Notes: a model not told the origin generated them from the letters alone. Shown: positions 1 to 8,887, numbered from the stretch's first letter. The stretch is 61,335 bases of DNA from Fidelibacterota bacterium (GCA_020354025.1 CP070638.1:3342957-3404291), one strand, 5' to 3'. Made by a program: numbers and translations.

Positions 1-150
1 CAGACCACCGACGCGAGCCACAGGATACCGGTGACGCTTGCGGCCGCCCGGAGGGTCCATGGCACGCATTCGCGGCCCATAGCGCTGGAACACAGGGGCG
101 AGGATCAATGCAGAAATCAGGGCTAGCAGCCCGGCGACAATATTATTCAA
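1..150 (-). CDS. MraY/WecA-type polyprenyl-phosphate sugar-phosphate transferase, 5' fragment
   Basis: This is the first ~50 codons of a minus-strand gene that leaves the left edge. The translation starts with a hydrophobic helix (NNIVAGLLALISALILAP) and continues to a RKRHRYPVARVGGL block, which matches the cytoplasmic RKxHxxPxPRxGGL signature near the N-terminus of WecA/TagO/RgpG-type enzymes. These move a sugar-1-phosphate from a UDP-sugar onto undecaprenyl phosphate to start O-antigen, teichoic acid or capsule synthesis. I placed the start at the TTG at 148-150. No ATG lies in frame before the upstream stop and no clear ribosome binding site is visible, so the start is uncertain. A second member of the family lies at the right edge. 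Confidence 0.6.
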   Translation of the reverse strand, partial: MNNIVAGLLALISALILAPVFQRYGPRMRAMDPPGGRKRHRYPVARVGGL

Positions 151-580
151 GATGAGGTTATCTTTATGGTGATAGAACTATTAGTATTTGATTGCCCGGT
201 TTATCGTTGAGTCATCCGCCAGCCCTATTTTCTATTTTTTCCCGGCATAGTGTCAAGTGTGATTGAATTGAGTCTGAACCCAAATAACTTAAGCTGATAT
301 ATCAGCGATTTTCTTTTCAATATAAAGAGTGAAAGGGGGGAATTGCAAGTGTATGGCTTCCCTCGGAGGGCCCGGGGTTGGCCACTGAGGCGAATGATAA
401 CTATCTTATTTCAGGGGGAAATATGTCTTGGATACGGGGGAAGCTCAGCGGTATGAATCTTCCTGTATTAAGCAGCCATGTGAAGCTGATTGAATGAGAC
501 TATTTCCTCAGGTCTGATATCATATGTAATTTATTGTTGGAATAGAAAAGAGTTTAAACGTAAATAAGCTACGCGAGGAA
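151..580. other. non-coding region upstream of the phosphonate operon
   Basis: About 430 bp separate the divergent transferase fragment and the phosphonate operon. It is more A+T-rich than the flanking genes and holds no credible ORF. Promoters for both directions must lie here, but I cannot assign -35/-10 boxes with confidence. No riboswitch or terminator was recognised. Confidence 0.5.
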
Positions 581-2203
581 ATGATTAATACCTCAATGAT
601 CAGGCAAACAACTCAATTAAAGCATCTCCTGCAATCAAAGGAACTTACGTTCCTTATGGAAGCCCATAATGGCATCAGCGCTAAAATCGTTGAGGAAGCC
701 GGTTTCCAGGGGATTTGGGGCAGCGGATTGACCATTTCAGCTTCTTTAGGAGTCAGGGATAACAACGAAGCCAGCTGGACCCAGGTCCTGGAAGTACTGG
801 AATTCATAAGTGATGCTACATCTCTACCTATTCTCCTGGATGGAGATACGGGCTACGGCAACTTCAACAACGCCCGCCGCCTTATACACAAGTTGGAGCA
901 ACGGGGAATTGCCGGTGTCTGCATCGAGGATAAGGTGTTCCCTAAGACCAACTCTTTCATCGGCGGCGAGCAGCAACCGCTGGCTGATATAAACGAGTTC
1001 AGCGGCAAGATCAAAGCCTGCAAGGACAGTCAGACAGACCCCGATTTTCAGGTCGTGGCTCGGGTGGAGGCTTTCATTGCCGGTTGGGGTCTGGATGAGG
1101 TTCTCAGACGGGCTCATGCTTATCAGGAGGCCGGTGCCGATGCAGTTCTCATTCACAGCAAGATCACCACGGCGGACCAGATCACCAGGTTCATGAAGGC
1201 TTGGGATCAGAGCTGCCCAGTTGTGATTGTCCCGACCAAGTATTACCAAACGTCTACCGCCACATTTCAAGATCTGGGCATAAGTACGGTTATCTGGGCT
1301 AATCATCTCTTGCGAACTGCCGTAACTGCTATGCAGGAGACAGCTAAACAGATTTACGGAAAAAAGTCTCTAGTGGGTGTAGAAAGGCAGGTCGCTTCGG
1401 TTGATGAAATATTCCGACTGCAACAAACCGACGAACTCAAGGAGGCGGAGAAAGCCTACCTGCCTATATCTGAGTCAGCTAAAGCTATTATACTGGCGGC
1501 AAGTCGGGGGAGTAAGTTTGGTCAGCTCACCAAAGATATGCCCAAAACCATGCTCAAGTACGACGGACAATCTCTACTAGAGCGACAGGTGGAGATATTC
1601 CGTCGATGCCGAATTAAGGATATTCACGTGGTACTGGGCTATAAAGCTGATACCGTTGAAGTGGATGGAATTAATAGAATCATTAACAAACCTTGGGAGA
1701 AAGGCGGTATCGCTTCATCACTCTACGCAGCTGTAGATAAATTGAATGGTCCCGTGATCATCTCCTTTGGGGATATCCTATTTGAGGAACAGGTTCTCAA
1801 CGACCTGTTGGATACAACTGAGGATATCGTCCTCGCTGTGGATGTTTCTTGGACCAATGGTCGCAAGCCGGAGAGGGAAATTGACGCTGTTTTGGGAACA
1901 ATGCCGCCATCCGAACGATACGGTGCAAGCCGTTGTATCCCACTAGACCGAATTGGTACTGACGTTGATCATAACCAAGCCCACGGAGAGTGGATCGGTC
2001 TGATGAAAGTTAGCAGCAGAGGGACCCGTCAGATCAGGGATTTCCTGGAGTCCTATTACGCTGACAGGACCAGACAGAAGATCAATACTACGATGGTGGA
2101 TGTCATCAAAGCCCTGAAAGAGCGAGAGATACCGGTCCATGTCAACTACTTCCGTGGACACTGGCTGGATGTAGATGGACCGGAAGACCTGGCTGCGTCC
2201 TAG
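581..2203 (+). CDS. pepM: bifunctional phosphoenolpyruvate mutase / nucleotidyltransferase
   Basis: Residues ~15-290 form a PEP mutase of the isocitrate lyase superfamily, which rearranges PEP to phosphonopyruvate and so makes the C-P bond. The diagnostic [10 protein letters not shown] loop is at residues 116-125 and the Mg-binding LDGDTGYG at ~86-93. Residues ~301-540 form a LicC/PntC-like nucleotidyltransferase with [25 protein letters not shown] and GDILFEE motifs. This arrangement is known for PepM-cytidylyltransferase fusions. The fused domain should activate a phosphonate or phosphoalcohol, probably with CTP (inference). A GAGGAA sequence at 575-580 abuts the ATG at 581 and lies 15 nt before an in-frame ATG at 596, so the start could be either. 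It is the first gene of the phosphonate operon; the next starts 17 bp downstream. Confidence 0.93.
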   Translation: MINTSMIRQTTQLKHLLQSKELTFLMEAHNGISAKIVEEAGFQGIWGSGLTISASLGVRDNNEASWTQVLEVLEFISDATSLPILLDGDTGYGNFNNARRLIHKLEQRGIAGVCIEDKVFPKTNSFIGGEQQPLADINEFSGKIKACKDSQTDPDFQVVARVEAFIAGWGLDEVLRRAHAYQEAGADAVLIHSKITTADQITRFMKAWDQSCPVVIVPTKYYQTSTATFQDLGISTVIWANHLLRTAVTAMQETAKQIYGKKSLVGVERQVASVDEIFRLQQTDELKEAEKAYLPISESAKAIILAASRGSKFGQLTKDMPKTMLKYDGQSLLERQVEIFRRCRIKDIHVVLGYKADTVEVDGINRIINKPWEKGGIASSLYAAVDKLNGPVIISFGDILFEEQVLNDLLDTTEDIVLAVDVSWTNGRKPEREIDAVLGTMPPSERYGASRCIPLDRIGTDVDHNQAHGEWIGLMKVSSRGTRQIRDFLESYYADRTRQKINTTMVDVIKALKEREIPVHVNYFRGHWLDVDGPEDLAAS

Positions 2204-2220
2204 AAATGGGATGATCCTCC

Positions 2221-3324
2221 ATGCGTTCGGATGTTTTTTACCAGCAACTACTCGACCAGGGATTTGGTCCCTTCACTGGCGTACCCTGTTCCATTCTGAA
2301 GGAGTTGATTACATGTATAGAGCAGGCCGAGGATTCCACCTATTACATCGCCACTTCCGAAGGGGAAGCGATGGGCATAGCTGGAGGGCTAGCCCTGGCG
2401 GGAAGGCTGCCTGTGGTTCTTATGCAGAACGACGGTTATGGCAATGCGGTTAATCCCCTTTCATCGCTGCAGCTGCTCTACAAGCTCCCTGCCCTGCTCA
2501 TCATAACCTGGCGGGCAGAACCCGGTGGTAAATCTGATGCCGTACAACACCTTATTATGGGAAGGACTCTCCTGGATCTGCTTAAGATCTTCAACATCCC
2601 CTACCAGATCCTGGAAGCTAACGAGGATAACACCGGGGATTATCTAGCCAATGCTAGGGCCTTCATGGAGCGGGAGAAAAAGCCCTACGCCCTGATCGTG
2701 CGCCGGGGATTTTTTGATCCTGAACCATCCTCAGGAAGCGGTTCTGATCCTAGCCACCCCTTGCGTATCAACTATATTCAGGTGCTGGCTGAAGAAGCTC
2801 GTGCGTCCTCAATTATTCTGGGTACTACCGGATACACTGGCAGGGAGCTCAAGCAGGTCATCGACCGTCCAGGCACTTTCTACACTGCTGGCTCAATGGG
2901 GTGTATCGGATCGGTGGGACTGGGCATCGCCACCCAGTGCCCTGATCGGAAAGTTTATGTTCTCGATGGTGACGGGGCACTGCTGATGAAAATGGGAACC
3001 TTGGCTACTATTGGACTCTACCAAATGCCCAACCTAGTCCATATTGTCTTCGACAACGGCCAGTATGAATCGACCGGTGGCCAGCTCACTGCTTCCAGCG
3101 CGGTTGATTTTCCCGGACTGGCCCTAAACTCCGGTTATCGCTATGCTATGTCGGTGGATACCCTCGATGAGTTTCGAGATTTCCTGAAAAAGTCCGCTAA
3201 TACTTCAGGTCCTGCGATGTGCCGCGTAAAAGTGCAGCCCGGGACGCTGCCAGATCTTGAACGTCCATCTGATAGTCCCGAGCAGCTGCGGGATCAATTC
3301 AGGGCTTTTCTGGCTGACAAATAG
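2221..3324 (+). CDS. aepY: phosphonopyruvate decarboxylase
   Basis: This thiamine-diphosphate enzyme decarboxylates phosphonopyruvate to phosphonoacetaldehyde, the irreversible step that pulls the unfavourable PEP mutase reaction forward. The N-terminal half has the family's FTGVPCS block (residues 18-24) and TSEGEA with the presumed catalytic glutamate near residue 48. The C-terminal half has the ThDP/Mg motif starting GDGALL at 250-255 and ending in FDNGQYESTGGQ around 278-288. The length of 367 aa is usual for Ppd. It lies 17 bp after pepM on the same strand and 87 bp before the dehydrogenase, consistent with one transcript. Confidence 0.93.
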   Translation: MRSDVFYQQLLDQGFGPFTGVPCSILKELITCIEQAEDSTYYIATSEGEAMGIAGGLALAGRLPVVLMQNDGYGNAVNPLSSLQLLYKLPALLIITWRAEPGGKSDAVQHLIMGRTLLDLLKIFNIPYQILEANEDNTGDYLANARAFMEREKKPYALIVRRGFFDPEPSSGSGSDPSHPLRINYIQVLAEEARASSIILGTTGYTGRELKQVIDRPGTFYTAGSMGCIGSVGLGIATQCPDRKVYVLDGDGALLMKMGTLATIGLYQMPNLVHIVFDNGQYESTGGQLTASSAVDFPGLALNSGYRYAMSVDTLDEFRDFLKKSANTSGPAMCRVKVQPGTLPDLERPSDSPEQLRDQFRAFLADK

Positions 3325-3411
3325 AAAGGCAGGAATACGGGCGAGGCAAGCAGACTGCGATAGCCACACCGATAGCCCCTGAACCTTAATAGGGCTGTAC
3401 CTTCAATCTTC

Positions 3412-4518
3412 ATGTCCCGGTTCACTTATCACAATCCAGTAAAAGTCATCTCGTCAAACAACTGGCTGGCTAGCTGCGAAGAGCAGTTGCAGTTGCTGGA
3501 TATCCAGAATCCTCTGGTAGTGACTTTTCCGGAAGGGATTGAGTGGCTGGCGCTAGATAAGAGATTTTCCCCGGAACAGATTTTCCACGACATTGTATCC
3601 AATCCCACCTTCACCCTTGGTCAGGAGATAGTGAGCTTGAGCAAACGAAGGTGTTTTGATGGGGTGTTGGCCATCGGCGGCGGTTCGGTGATGGATACAG
3701 CCAAATGCGCCATGGCAGCCTTGGGAACGGAGGAGGAGCTCTTGGAACAGCTCCTGACCTTCAGTGATCCTTTTCCTCATCGCGTTCCAGCGATCTTCGT
3801 GCCTACGACTCATGGCACGGGCAGCGAAGTTACGATGTGGGCTACTCTGTGGAACCTGGGAACCATGACGAAGCACTCCATCTCCCACCAGGATCTATAT
3901 CCGGACGTGGCTGTGCTAGACCCAGGCCTCACCCTGACCCTGCCCCTAGACATTTCTCTCGGTACTACTCTTGATGCCCTGAGCCACGGTTTTGAAGCCA
4001 TTTGGAATAAAAATGCCAACGATACCTCAACCGACTATGCGATCGAGGCAATAGTATCCATTCTAGAGCAAGCACCCCTTCTCAAGGTCCAGCCAGGAAA
4101 TCGGGATATACGCGGGAAACTTCTCCATGCCGCCTCCACCGCCGGTCTGGCATTTTCCAACACTTTGACAGCGGCAGCTCACTCCATCAGCTATCCCCTC
4201 ACGCTACACTTCGGAATTCCCCACGGCATCGCCGCCTCCATATCCCTATCGCCGTTGCTGGATATTAACGGTAGTGCTATTGAGCCGACCTTGGAGCGCA
4301 TATATGAAGTGGCAATGCTTAACGGCCTGGAGGAATTAAAAGATAAAATCAACCGAATTCCGGAGGGATACCTGGCCTACCGGCTGCAGGAATGGGGTGT
4401 CAGGGAAGAGCAGTTGGAATGGCTGGTAGATCAATCTTTCACCCCAGGGCGAATGGATAACAATATTGTTGAGCTAAACAGGGAGGACATACGAGGCATA
4501 ATGGAGACTATCTACTAA
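3412..4518 (+). CDS. iron-containing alcohol dehydrogenase, probable phosphonoacetaldehyde reductase
   Basis: This is a group III (Fe-dependent) alcohol dehydrogenase of 368 aa. GGGSVMDTAK is the nucleotide-binding loop, PTTHGTGSEVT the conserved substrate/cofactor block, and LDALSHGFEA, AAAHSISYPL and GIPHGIA supply the Asp and His metal ligands. In phosphonate clusters this family (PhpC/FomC-like) reduces phosphonoacetaldehyde to 2-hydroxyethylphosphonate. That role is inferred here from its place between phosphonopyruvate decarboxylase and a nucleotidyltransferase. No AEP transaminase is present, so hydroxyethyl- rather than aminoethyl-phosphonate is the expected product. Its stop codon overlaps the next start by one base (TAATG). 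Confidence 0.82.
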   Translation: MSRFTYHNPVKVISSNNWLASCEEQLQLLDIQNPLVVTFPEGIEWLALDKRFSPEQIFHDIVSNPTFTLGQEIVSLSKRRCFDGVLAIGGGSVMDTAKCAMAALGTEEELLEQLLTFSDPFPHRVPAIFVPTTHGTGSEVTMWATLWNLGTMTKHSISHQDLYPDVAVLDPGLTLTLPLDISLGTTLDALSHGFEAIWNKNANDTSTDYAIEAIVSILEQAPLLKVQPGNRDIRGKLLHAASTAGLAFSNTLTAAAHSISYPLTLHFGIPHGIAASISLSPLLDINGSAIEPTLERIYEVAMLNGLEELKDKINRIPEGYLAYRLQEWGVREEQLEWLVDQSFTPGRMDNNIVELNREDIRGIMETIY

Positions 4519-5234
4519 TGGGCAGACCAAAGCAGGCCATCATTGTGGCGGCCGGAGTAGGCAGCCGCCTTCGACCGCTAACTAACGATCTACCCAAGTC
4601 ACTCATTGAGGTTGATGGGCAGTCCATCCTCAGACGCAGCATCCATCAGATGATAGGACATGGGATTAAAGACATCGCCGTAGTGGTCGGTTACCGCAAG
4701 GAAATGATCATAGAGCACATTCGGGATTTTCCGGTCACCTTTTTCTACAATCCCTTCTACAAAATCACCAATAACATGGCCTCGCTCTGGTTCGCCGCTC
4801 CTTTTATCAAGGGTGACTTTATCTACTCGCACAGTGATATTGTTTATGACGTGCCCCTGCTCACTAAGCTCATGGAAGATAGAAGGGAGAATATACTGTT
4901 GGTCGAGAAAAAGGAGTGCGGGGCTGAGGAAATGAAAGTACAGGTTGAAGATGGATGTTTAGTGGCTTCAAGCAAGGAAATCCCCAGGGAGAGATCCTAC
5001 GGCGAATGGACCGGATTGGCCAGATTCTCTGCCGTCTTCGGAGCAAGGTTGATGGAGATCATCAGCCATCTAATTGAACAAGGGCACCAGATGGCATACG
5101 ACACACTGGCCTTTAACCGGACTGTAGAACAAGGCAGTGTGATAGAGATCGCATCGTTCACGGGCCTTAATTGGATCGAAATAGACAGCATTGATGATCT
5201 ACAACAGGCTCATGAATTGTTTGTAACGGCTTAG
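4518..5234 (+). CDS. LicC/PntC-like nucleotidyltransferase
   Basis: A 238-aa stand-alone NTP transferase. AIIVAAGVGSRLRPLT followed by LPKSL is the nucleotide-binding signature, and NNMASLWFA, HSDIVYD and GEWTGLARF match phosphocholine/phosphonate cytidylyltransferases. It is related to the domain fused to PEP mutase (shared N-terminal signature, ASLxxA and GEWxGL blocks), so the operon has two activating enzymes. It could activate hydroxyethylphosphonate or another alcohol phosphate as a CMP derivative; the substrate is unknown. The ATG overlaps the dehydrogenase stop by one base, showing tight translational coupling. It is the last clear gene of the operon. Confidence 0.85.
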   Translation: MGRPKQAIIVAAGVGSRLRPLTNDLPKSLIEVDGQSILRRSIHQMIGHGIKDIAVVVGYRKEMIIEHIRDFPVTFFYNPFYKITNNMASLWFAAPFIKGDFIYSHSDIVYDVPLLTKLMEDRRENILLVEKKECGAEEMKVQVEDGCLVASSKEIPRERSYGEWTGLARFSAVFGARLMEIISHLIEQGHQMAYDTLAFNRTVEQGSVIEIASFTGLNWIEIDSIDDLQQAHELFVTA

Positions 5235-5291
5235 ACTTTTTCTTAAAACTAGACAAGACTGAAAGCACCTGCCAATGCAAGTAGTACATAG

Positions 5292-6074
5292 ATGTCTAAG
5301 ACTTTAGCTAATCAGTCATCACGAACGACTCTGAGACCGTTGATTGGGCTTCCCGTTTCGCCCCCTGAGAGAGGCAGCCCATACTACAACCTAAATCCTG
5401 AATATACGAATGCAGTCAACCGCGCTGGTGGGGACCCGCTAGCCTTCCCTCTCCTGGCGAGCCCGACTTACGTGAATAGGATGATTGAGCTTATTCACGG
5501 ATTGATCCTCATCGGCAGTGCTTATGACCTGGATCCGGCCCGATATGGGCAGAAAGCACACCCGAATCTCAAGCGCTCCGACACGGCTCGCGACGATTTC
5601 GATCGACTTCTGCTTGAGCGGGCTTATGAACGGGCGCTGCCAATATTGGGGATCTGTCATGGCTGCCAGGCTATAAACGTTTTCACAGGCGGATCTCTCG
5701 TTCAGGACATCCAATCCCAGATAAGCGGGGCTCTCCAACACCGTACATCATCGGAGACCGGAGAATACGCCCATGAAGTAGAACTGCTACTCCACACGAC
5801 GTTAAATCCTGAAGCAACGAACCTCTCGGTAATGACGAATTCAGCTCATGATCAAGCCATTGAACACCTTGGCCGGGGATTGCGGGCCATAGGCCACACC
5901 TCTGACGGTGTTATTGAAGCCTTCGAGGAGGAAGATGTGGAACGACACTTCGTTCTAGGGGTGCAATGGCATCCTGAGAGGCTATCAGCCACAGACCCGA
6001 TCTCCTTCCGTGTTTTTGAAAAGACCGTTGCAGCGGCAGCAGCCTGGAAAAATGAGCACGAGGTTGAATTTTAA
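5292..6074 (+). CDS. peptidase C26 / gamma-glutamyl-gamma-aminobutyrate hydrolase family protein
   Basis: A class-I glutamine-amidotransferase-like hydrolase of 260 aa, related to PuuD, which cuts gamma-glutamyl amide bonds. The nucleophile is Cys122 in LGICHGCQ; the usual motif is GICRGxQ, so the Arg is replaced by His. VQWHPERL near residue 234 carries the catalytic His and Glu. There are no polyamine genes nearby. Its stop overlaps the start of the following DD-peptidase by one base, so a role in breaking gamma-glutamyl bonds of peptidoglycan peptides is attractive but unproven. It follows the phosphonate operon after 57 bp on the same strand and could be on the same transcript. Confidence 0.85.
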   Translation: MSKTLANQSSRTTLRPLIGLPVSPPERGSPYYNLNPEYTNAVNRAGGDPLAFPLLASPTYVNRMIELIHGLILIGSAYDLDPARYGQKAHPNLKRSDTARDDFDRLLLERAYERALPILGICHGCQAINVFTGGSLVQDIQSQISGALQHRTSSETGEYAHEVELLLHTTLNPEATNLSVMTNSAHDQAIEHLGRGLRAIGHTSDGVIEAFEEEDVERHFVLGVQWHPERLSATDPISFRVFEKTVAAAAAWKNEHEVEF

Positions 6075-7648
6075 TGTTTACGAATAAAGTCCGATCAGCA
6101 AGATCAAGGGCAAAAAGAAGAATCGCATTCAACTTAGCCTTGTTGATGCTGTTGCTGATGTCCTGCGCACCGAGGATCGTTGAGCATCTGCCGGCCAACA
6201 GACTTGGACGGTATATCCATCGACTAGTCCAGTCCGAGGGACAGTCAACTGCTGACTGGGGTATCTATGCTCGGAACCTTAAAACGAGCAAAGTACTGGT
6301 TGAATACAATGCCGATAAGCTTTTTCTTCCCGCCTCCAATACAAAGCTCTACACCACCTCGGCTGCCCTGGAACTCCTCAAGCCTGGATTTCGCTACGTA
6401 ACTCCCATAATGGCGACAGGACCAGTCCGGGACAGTGTGCTGACCGGTGACCTGATTGTGGTCGGAGTTGGGGACCCAACATGGTCAGGCCGCTTTCATG
6501 AAGACGATGGCACACGGGTTTTTCAGGGCTGGGCTGACTCACTCAAGGCACTGGGAGTTGGTGTTATTGCCGGGGATATCGTAGGCGTGGATGCTGTTTT
6601 CGATGACTTCCTCTTGGGTTCTGGTTGGAGCTGGGATAACGAGTCCTACTACTACTCGGCGCAGGTCACCGGCTTGTCATTCAATGAAAACACGCTGAAT
6701 GTCACTATTGAGCCGAGTGAGTCTGGCCAGTCACCCACCATCGTCACCAACCCGCTCACATCTTACGTAACTATCGAGAATCGGCTTGTGACTCTGGATA
6801 CCCTGGCTTGGCTTGACTCACTCGGACTACTAGATTCGTTGGCGTTGGTTGATACTCTGATGCTGCCAGACTCTCTTGTATTCCCGGAACCGAATTGGGA
6901 CTTGAACCGGCCTCGAGGAACCAACCGAATCATATTCAAGGGAATACTCCTTCCGGACACTATCGAGACCGGTGCCAGTGTGGAAGATCCAGTAACCTAT
7001 ACCGCAACAGTGCTGAAGGAGACTCTGATGCGGGAGGGGATCAATGTGCAAGGAGGAATCCGGGGTATCAGCCTCTTTCAAGATGAAACAGGTGCGGAAG
7101 TTGCGGAAGCAGATACACTGTTTTTATATCACTCTCCACCTCTCAGGGATATCATCTATTATCTTAATAAGGACAGCCAGAACTTCATGGCGGAAACTCT
7201 CTTGCGGACAATAGGGATACTTGCCGGAAATGGAGGTAGCGCCAGGTCAGGACTAAACCTGGCCAGGCAGGTCTGGGCGGAGATGGGCGTGGATACGAAC
7301 AGTACCTTCCTAGTGGATGGTTCCGGTCTATCACGGTATAATAAACTAACACCGAGAAATACTGTGCGCCTGCTCACCTATATGAGCGGCGACAGCACCT
7401 TTATCCGCTCCCTGCCCATCGCTGGAGTGAATGGTACCCTTGAAAAGCAGATGAAAAACACCGCCGCGGAGGGAAGGGTCTTCGCTAAAACGGGCACGTT
7501 GATGCATGTGCGGTCTTTGAGCGGTTATGCTGTCAATCTCAAGGGAGACTGGATCGTCTTCTCTATAATGGTCAATGATTTTTTAACGCCCCTGAGTGAG
7601 GTTAACGACAAGATTGCGAGACTTTGTGAATTACTGGTACTACAATAG
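6074..7648 (+). CDS. dacB: D-alanyl-D-alanine carboxypeptidase/endopeptidase, PBP4 type (peptidase S13), lipoprotein
   Basis: A penicillin-binding protein of the PBP4/DacB class, which trims or cleaves peptidoglycan peptide cross-links in the periplasm. The active-site SxxK is Ser88-Asn-Thr-Lys91 (PASNTKLYTT), the DGSGLSRYN block is present, and KTGTL starts at Lys472. A charged N-terminus is followed by a hydrophobic stretch and Cys31 (LLLMSC), so it is probably a lipoprotein. Residues 241-270 are an unusual run of five hexapeptide repeats inside the insertion domain. ATG overlaps the preceding stop (TAATG). spmA and spmB follow after 20 bp, an order that recalls the Bacillus dacB-spmA-spmB operon, though that DacB belongs to family S11. 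Confidence 0.92.
   Translation: MFTNKVRSARSRAKRRIAFNLALLMLLLMSCAPRIVEHLPANRLGRYIHRLVQSEGQSTADWGIYARNLKTSKVLVEYNADKLFLPASNTKLYTTSAALELLKPGFRYVTPIMATGPVRDSVLTGDLIVVGVGDPTWSGRFHEDDGTRVFQGWADSLKALGVGVIAGDIVGVDAVFDDFLLGSGWSWDNESYYYSAQVTGLSFNENTLNVTIEPSESGQSPTIVTNPLTSYVTIENRLVTLDTLAWLDSLGLLDSLALVDTLMLPDSLVFPEPNWDLNRPRGTNRIIFKGILLPDTIETGASVEDPVTYTATVLKETLMREGINVQGGIRGISLFQDETGAEVAEADTLFLYHSPPLRDIIYYLNKDSQNFMAETLLRTIGILAGNGGSARSGLNLARQVWAEMGVDTNSTFLVDGSGLSRYNKLTPRNTVRLLTYMSGDSTFIRSLPIAGVNGTLEKQMKNTAAEGRVFAKTGTLMHVRSLSGYAVNLKGDWIVFSIMVNDFLTPLSEVNDKIARLCELLVLQ
6794..6883 (+). repeat. five in-frame hexapeptide repeats within the PBP4-like gene
   Basis: The 90 bp encode residues 241-270 as LDTLAW, LDSLGL, LDSLAL, VDTLML and PDSLVF, so every sixth residue pattern is [LVP]-D-[ST]-L-x-x. 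The DNA copies have diverged at synonymous sites, so this is an old expansion rather than a recent slippage. It falls in the large insertion typical of S13 peptidases, away from the catalytic motifs. Confidence 0.8.
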
Positions 7649-7668
7649 CATAATTTGATAGGAGTGTC

Positions 7669-8274
7669 ATGCTGAACTATATCTGGTTCGGGCTCATCGC
7701 TATCTCCTTTGTAGTAGGACTGATCACAGGCAATATCGACGCCGTCACTGAGGCGGCTTTTGAAAGTGCCAAAGCGGCCATACAGCTGGCCATCGGCTTG
7801 ATCGGTGCGATGGCCCTATGGTTAGGGCTCATGCATGTAGCGGATCGTGCCGGACTGGTGAACCTCCTGGCCCGAGCGATTCGCCCGGTCGCTCGTTGGC
7901 TTTTCCCGGAGATACCCGATGGCCATCCAGCCCTCGGCTCTATCGTAATGAATATGGCGGCGAATGTGCTTGGACTTGGTAATGCTGCTACTCCGATGGG
8001 TTTGAAGGCCATGAAGGAGCTTCAGGAACTTAATCCGGCAAAATCCACCGCCAGTAACGCGATGGTGACCTTCCTGGCCATCAATACTTCCAGCGTCCAG
8101 ATTCTGCTTCCAGCCACTGTGGTAGGACTACTGGGAGCCCGGGCTGGGGGCATCTTTATCCCTACTATTCTTGCCACCAGCGTCTCAACCATCGTTGCGG
8201 TTATAGCTGCCAAGTGGCTGGAAAAGCGCCGGGCCTATCGAATCAGATCCGAACCGGTTGGGGAGGAGCAATAG
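7669..8274 (+). CDS. spmA: SpmA-like nucleoside-recognition (Gate) membrane protein
   Basis: A 201-aa multi-span membrane protein. The family hallmark NMAANVLGLGNAATPMG is present at about residues 94-110. TAGGAG four bases before the ATG is a good ribosome binding site. In Bacillus SpmA works with SpmB in spore maturation (core dehydration); homologues are widespread in non-sporulating bacteria, where their role is unknown and may be transport-related. It is 20 bp after the PBP4 gene and followed after one base by spmB, so the three are clearly one operon. Confidence 0.88.
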   Translation: MLNYIWFGLIAISFVVGLITGNIDAVTEAAFESAKAAIQLAIGLIGAMALWLGLMHVADRAGLVNLLARAIRPVARWLFPEIPDGHPALGSIVMNMAANVLGLGNAATPMGLKAMKELQELNPAKSTASNAMVTFLAINTSSVQILLPATVVGLLGARAGGIFIPTILATSVSTIVAVIAAKWLEKRRAYRIRSEPVGEEQ

Positions 8275-8275
8275 G

Positions 8276-8818
8276 ATGGAAGCCTTTATCACCTTTCTCA
8301 GCGGAGCCGCCAATTATATCATCCCGGCGATAATCGTGGCAATCCTCACCTATGCAATTGCGAGGCGGGTGAAGGTATATGAGGACTTTGTGGAAGGTGC
8401 CAAGGAAGGATTTACCATAGCTGTACGCATTATTCCCTATCTTGTGGCTATTCTGGTTGCAATTGGTATGTTCCGCGCATCGGGCGCTATGGACTATCTG
8501 GTTGCCGGATTGAAGCCGATACTCGGTGCAATTGGCTTTCCTCCTGAGAACCTTCCAATGGCATTAATGCGGCCTCTATCGGGGAGCGGTTCCCTAGGAC
8601 TCCTTTCGGATCTGGTGAACGAATATGGAGTAGACAGCCTGTTCACCAAAATCGGTGCGACTATGTTCGGTTCCACCGAGACTACCTTTTATGTTCTGGC
8701 GGTCTATTTTGGCTCGGTGGGGATTCGCCGGACACGGCACGCGGTGGCGGCCGGTCTGCTGGCGGACCTGGCCGGTGCACTCAGTGCTGTTTTCTTCTGT
8801 AAGCTGTTGTTCGGATAG
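8276..8818 (+). CDS. spmB: SpmB-like nucleoside-recognition (Gate) membrane protein
   Basis: A 180-aa hydrophobic protein with the SpmB hallmarks MRPLSGSGSLGLLSDL and GSTETTFYVLAVYFGSVG, and several membrane helices. I chose the ATG at 8276, one base after the spmA stop, preceded by GGGGAGGAG inside the spmA 3' end; a TTG at 8258 would extend it by six residues without benefit. It presumably forms a complex with SpmA. It ends 69 bp before the stop of the convergent GH18 gene. Confidence 0.88.
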   Translation: MEAFITFLSGAANYIIPAIIVAILTYAIARRVKVYEDFVEGAKEGFTIAVRIIPYLVAILVAIGMFRASGAMDYLVAGLKPILGAIGFPPENLPMALMRPLSGSGSLGLLSDLVNEYGVDSLFTKIGATMFGSTETTFYVLAVYFGSVGIRRTRHAVAAGLLADLAGALSAVFFCKLLFG

Positions 8819-8887
8819 CTGTGCGCCACAGCTCGGAGCAATTGACACCGAGCGCTGTCCAACCATATCTTGAACAGGGGAGAGGGT

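Noticed and set aside
824-1306. 160-codon open frame on the minus strand inside pepM
   Set aside because: It is antisense to the PEP mutase domain, shows no family motif and is fully explained by the real gene.
8831-8853. GCTCGG/CCGAGC hairpin between spmB and the GH18 gene as a terminator
   Set aside because: There is no T-run after the stem on either strand; the 11-base loop is weak support.
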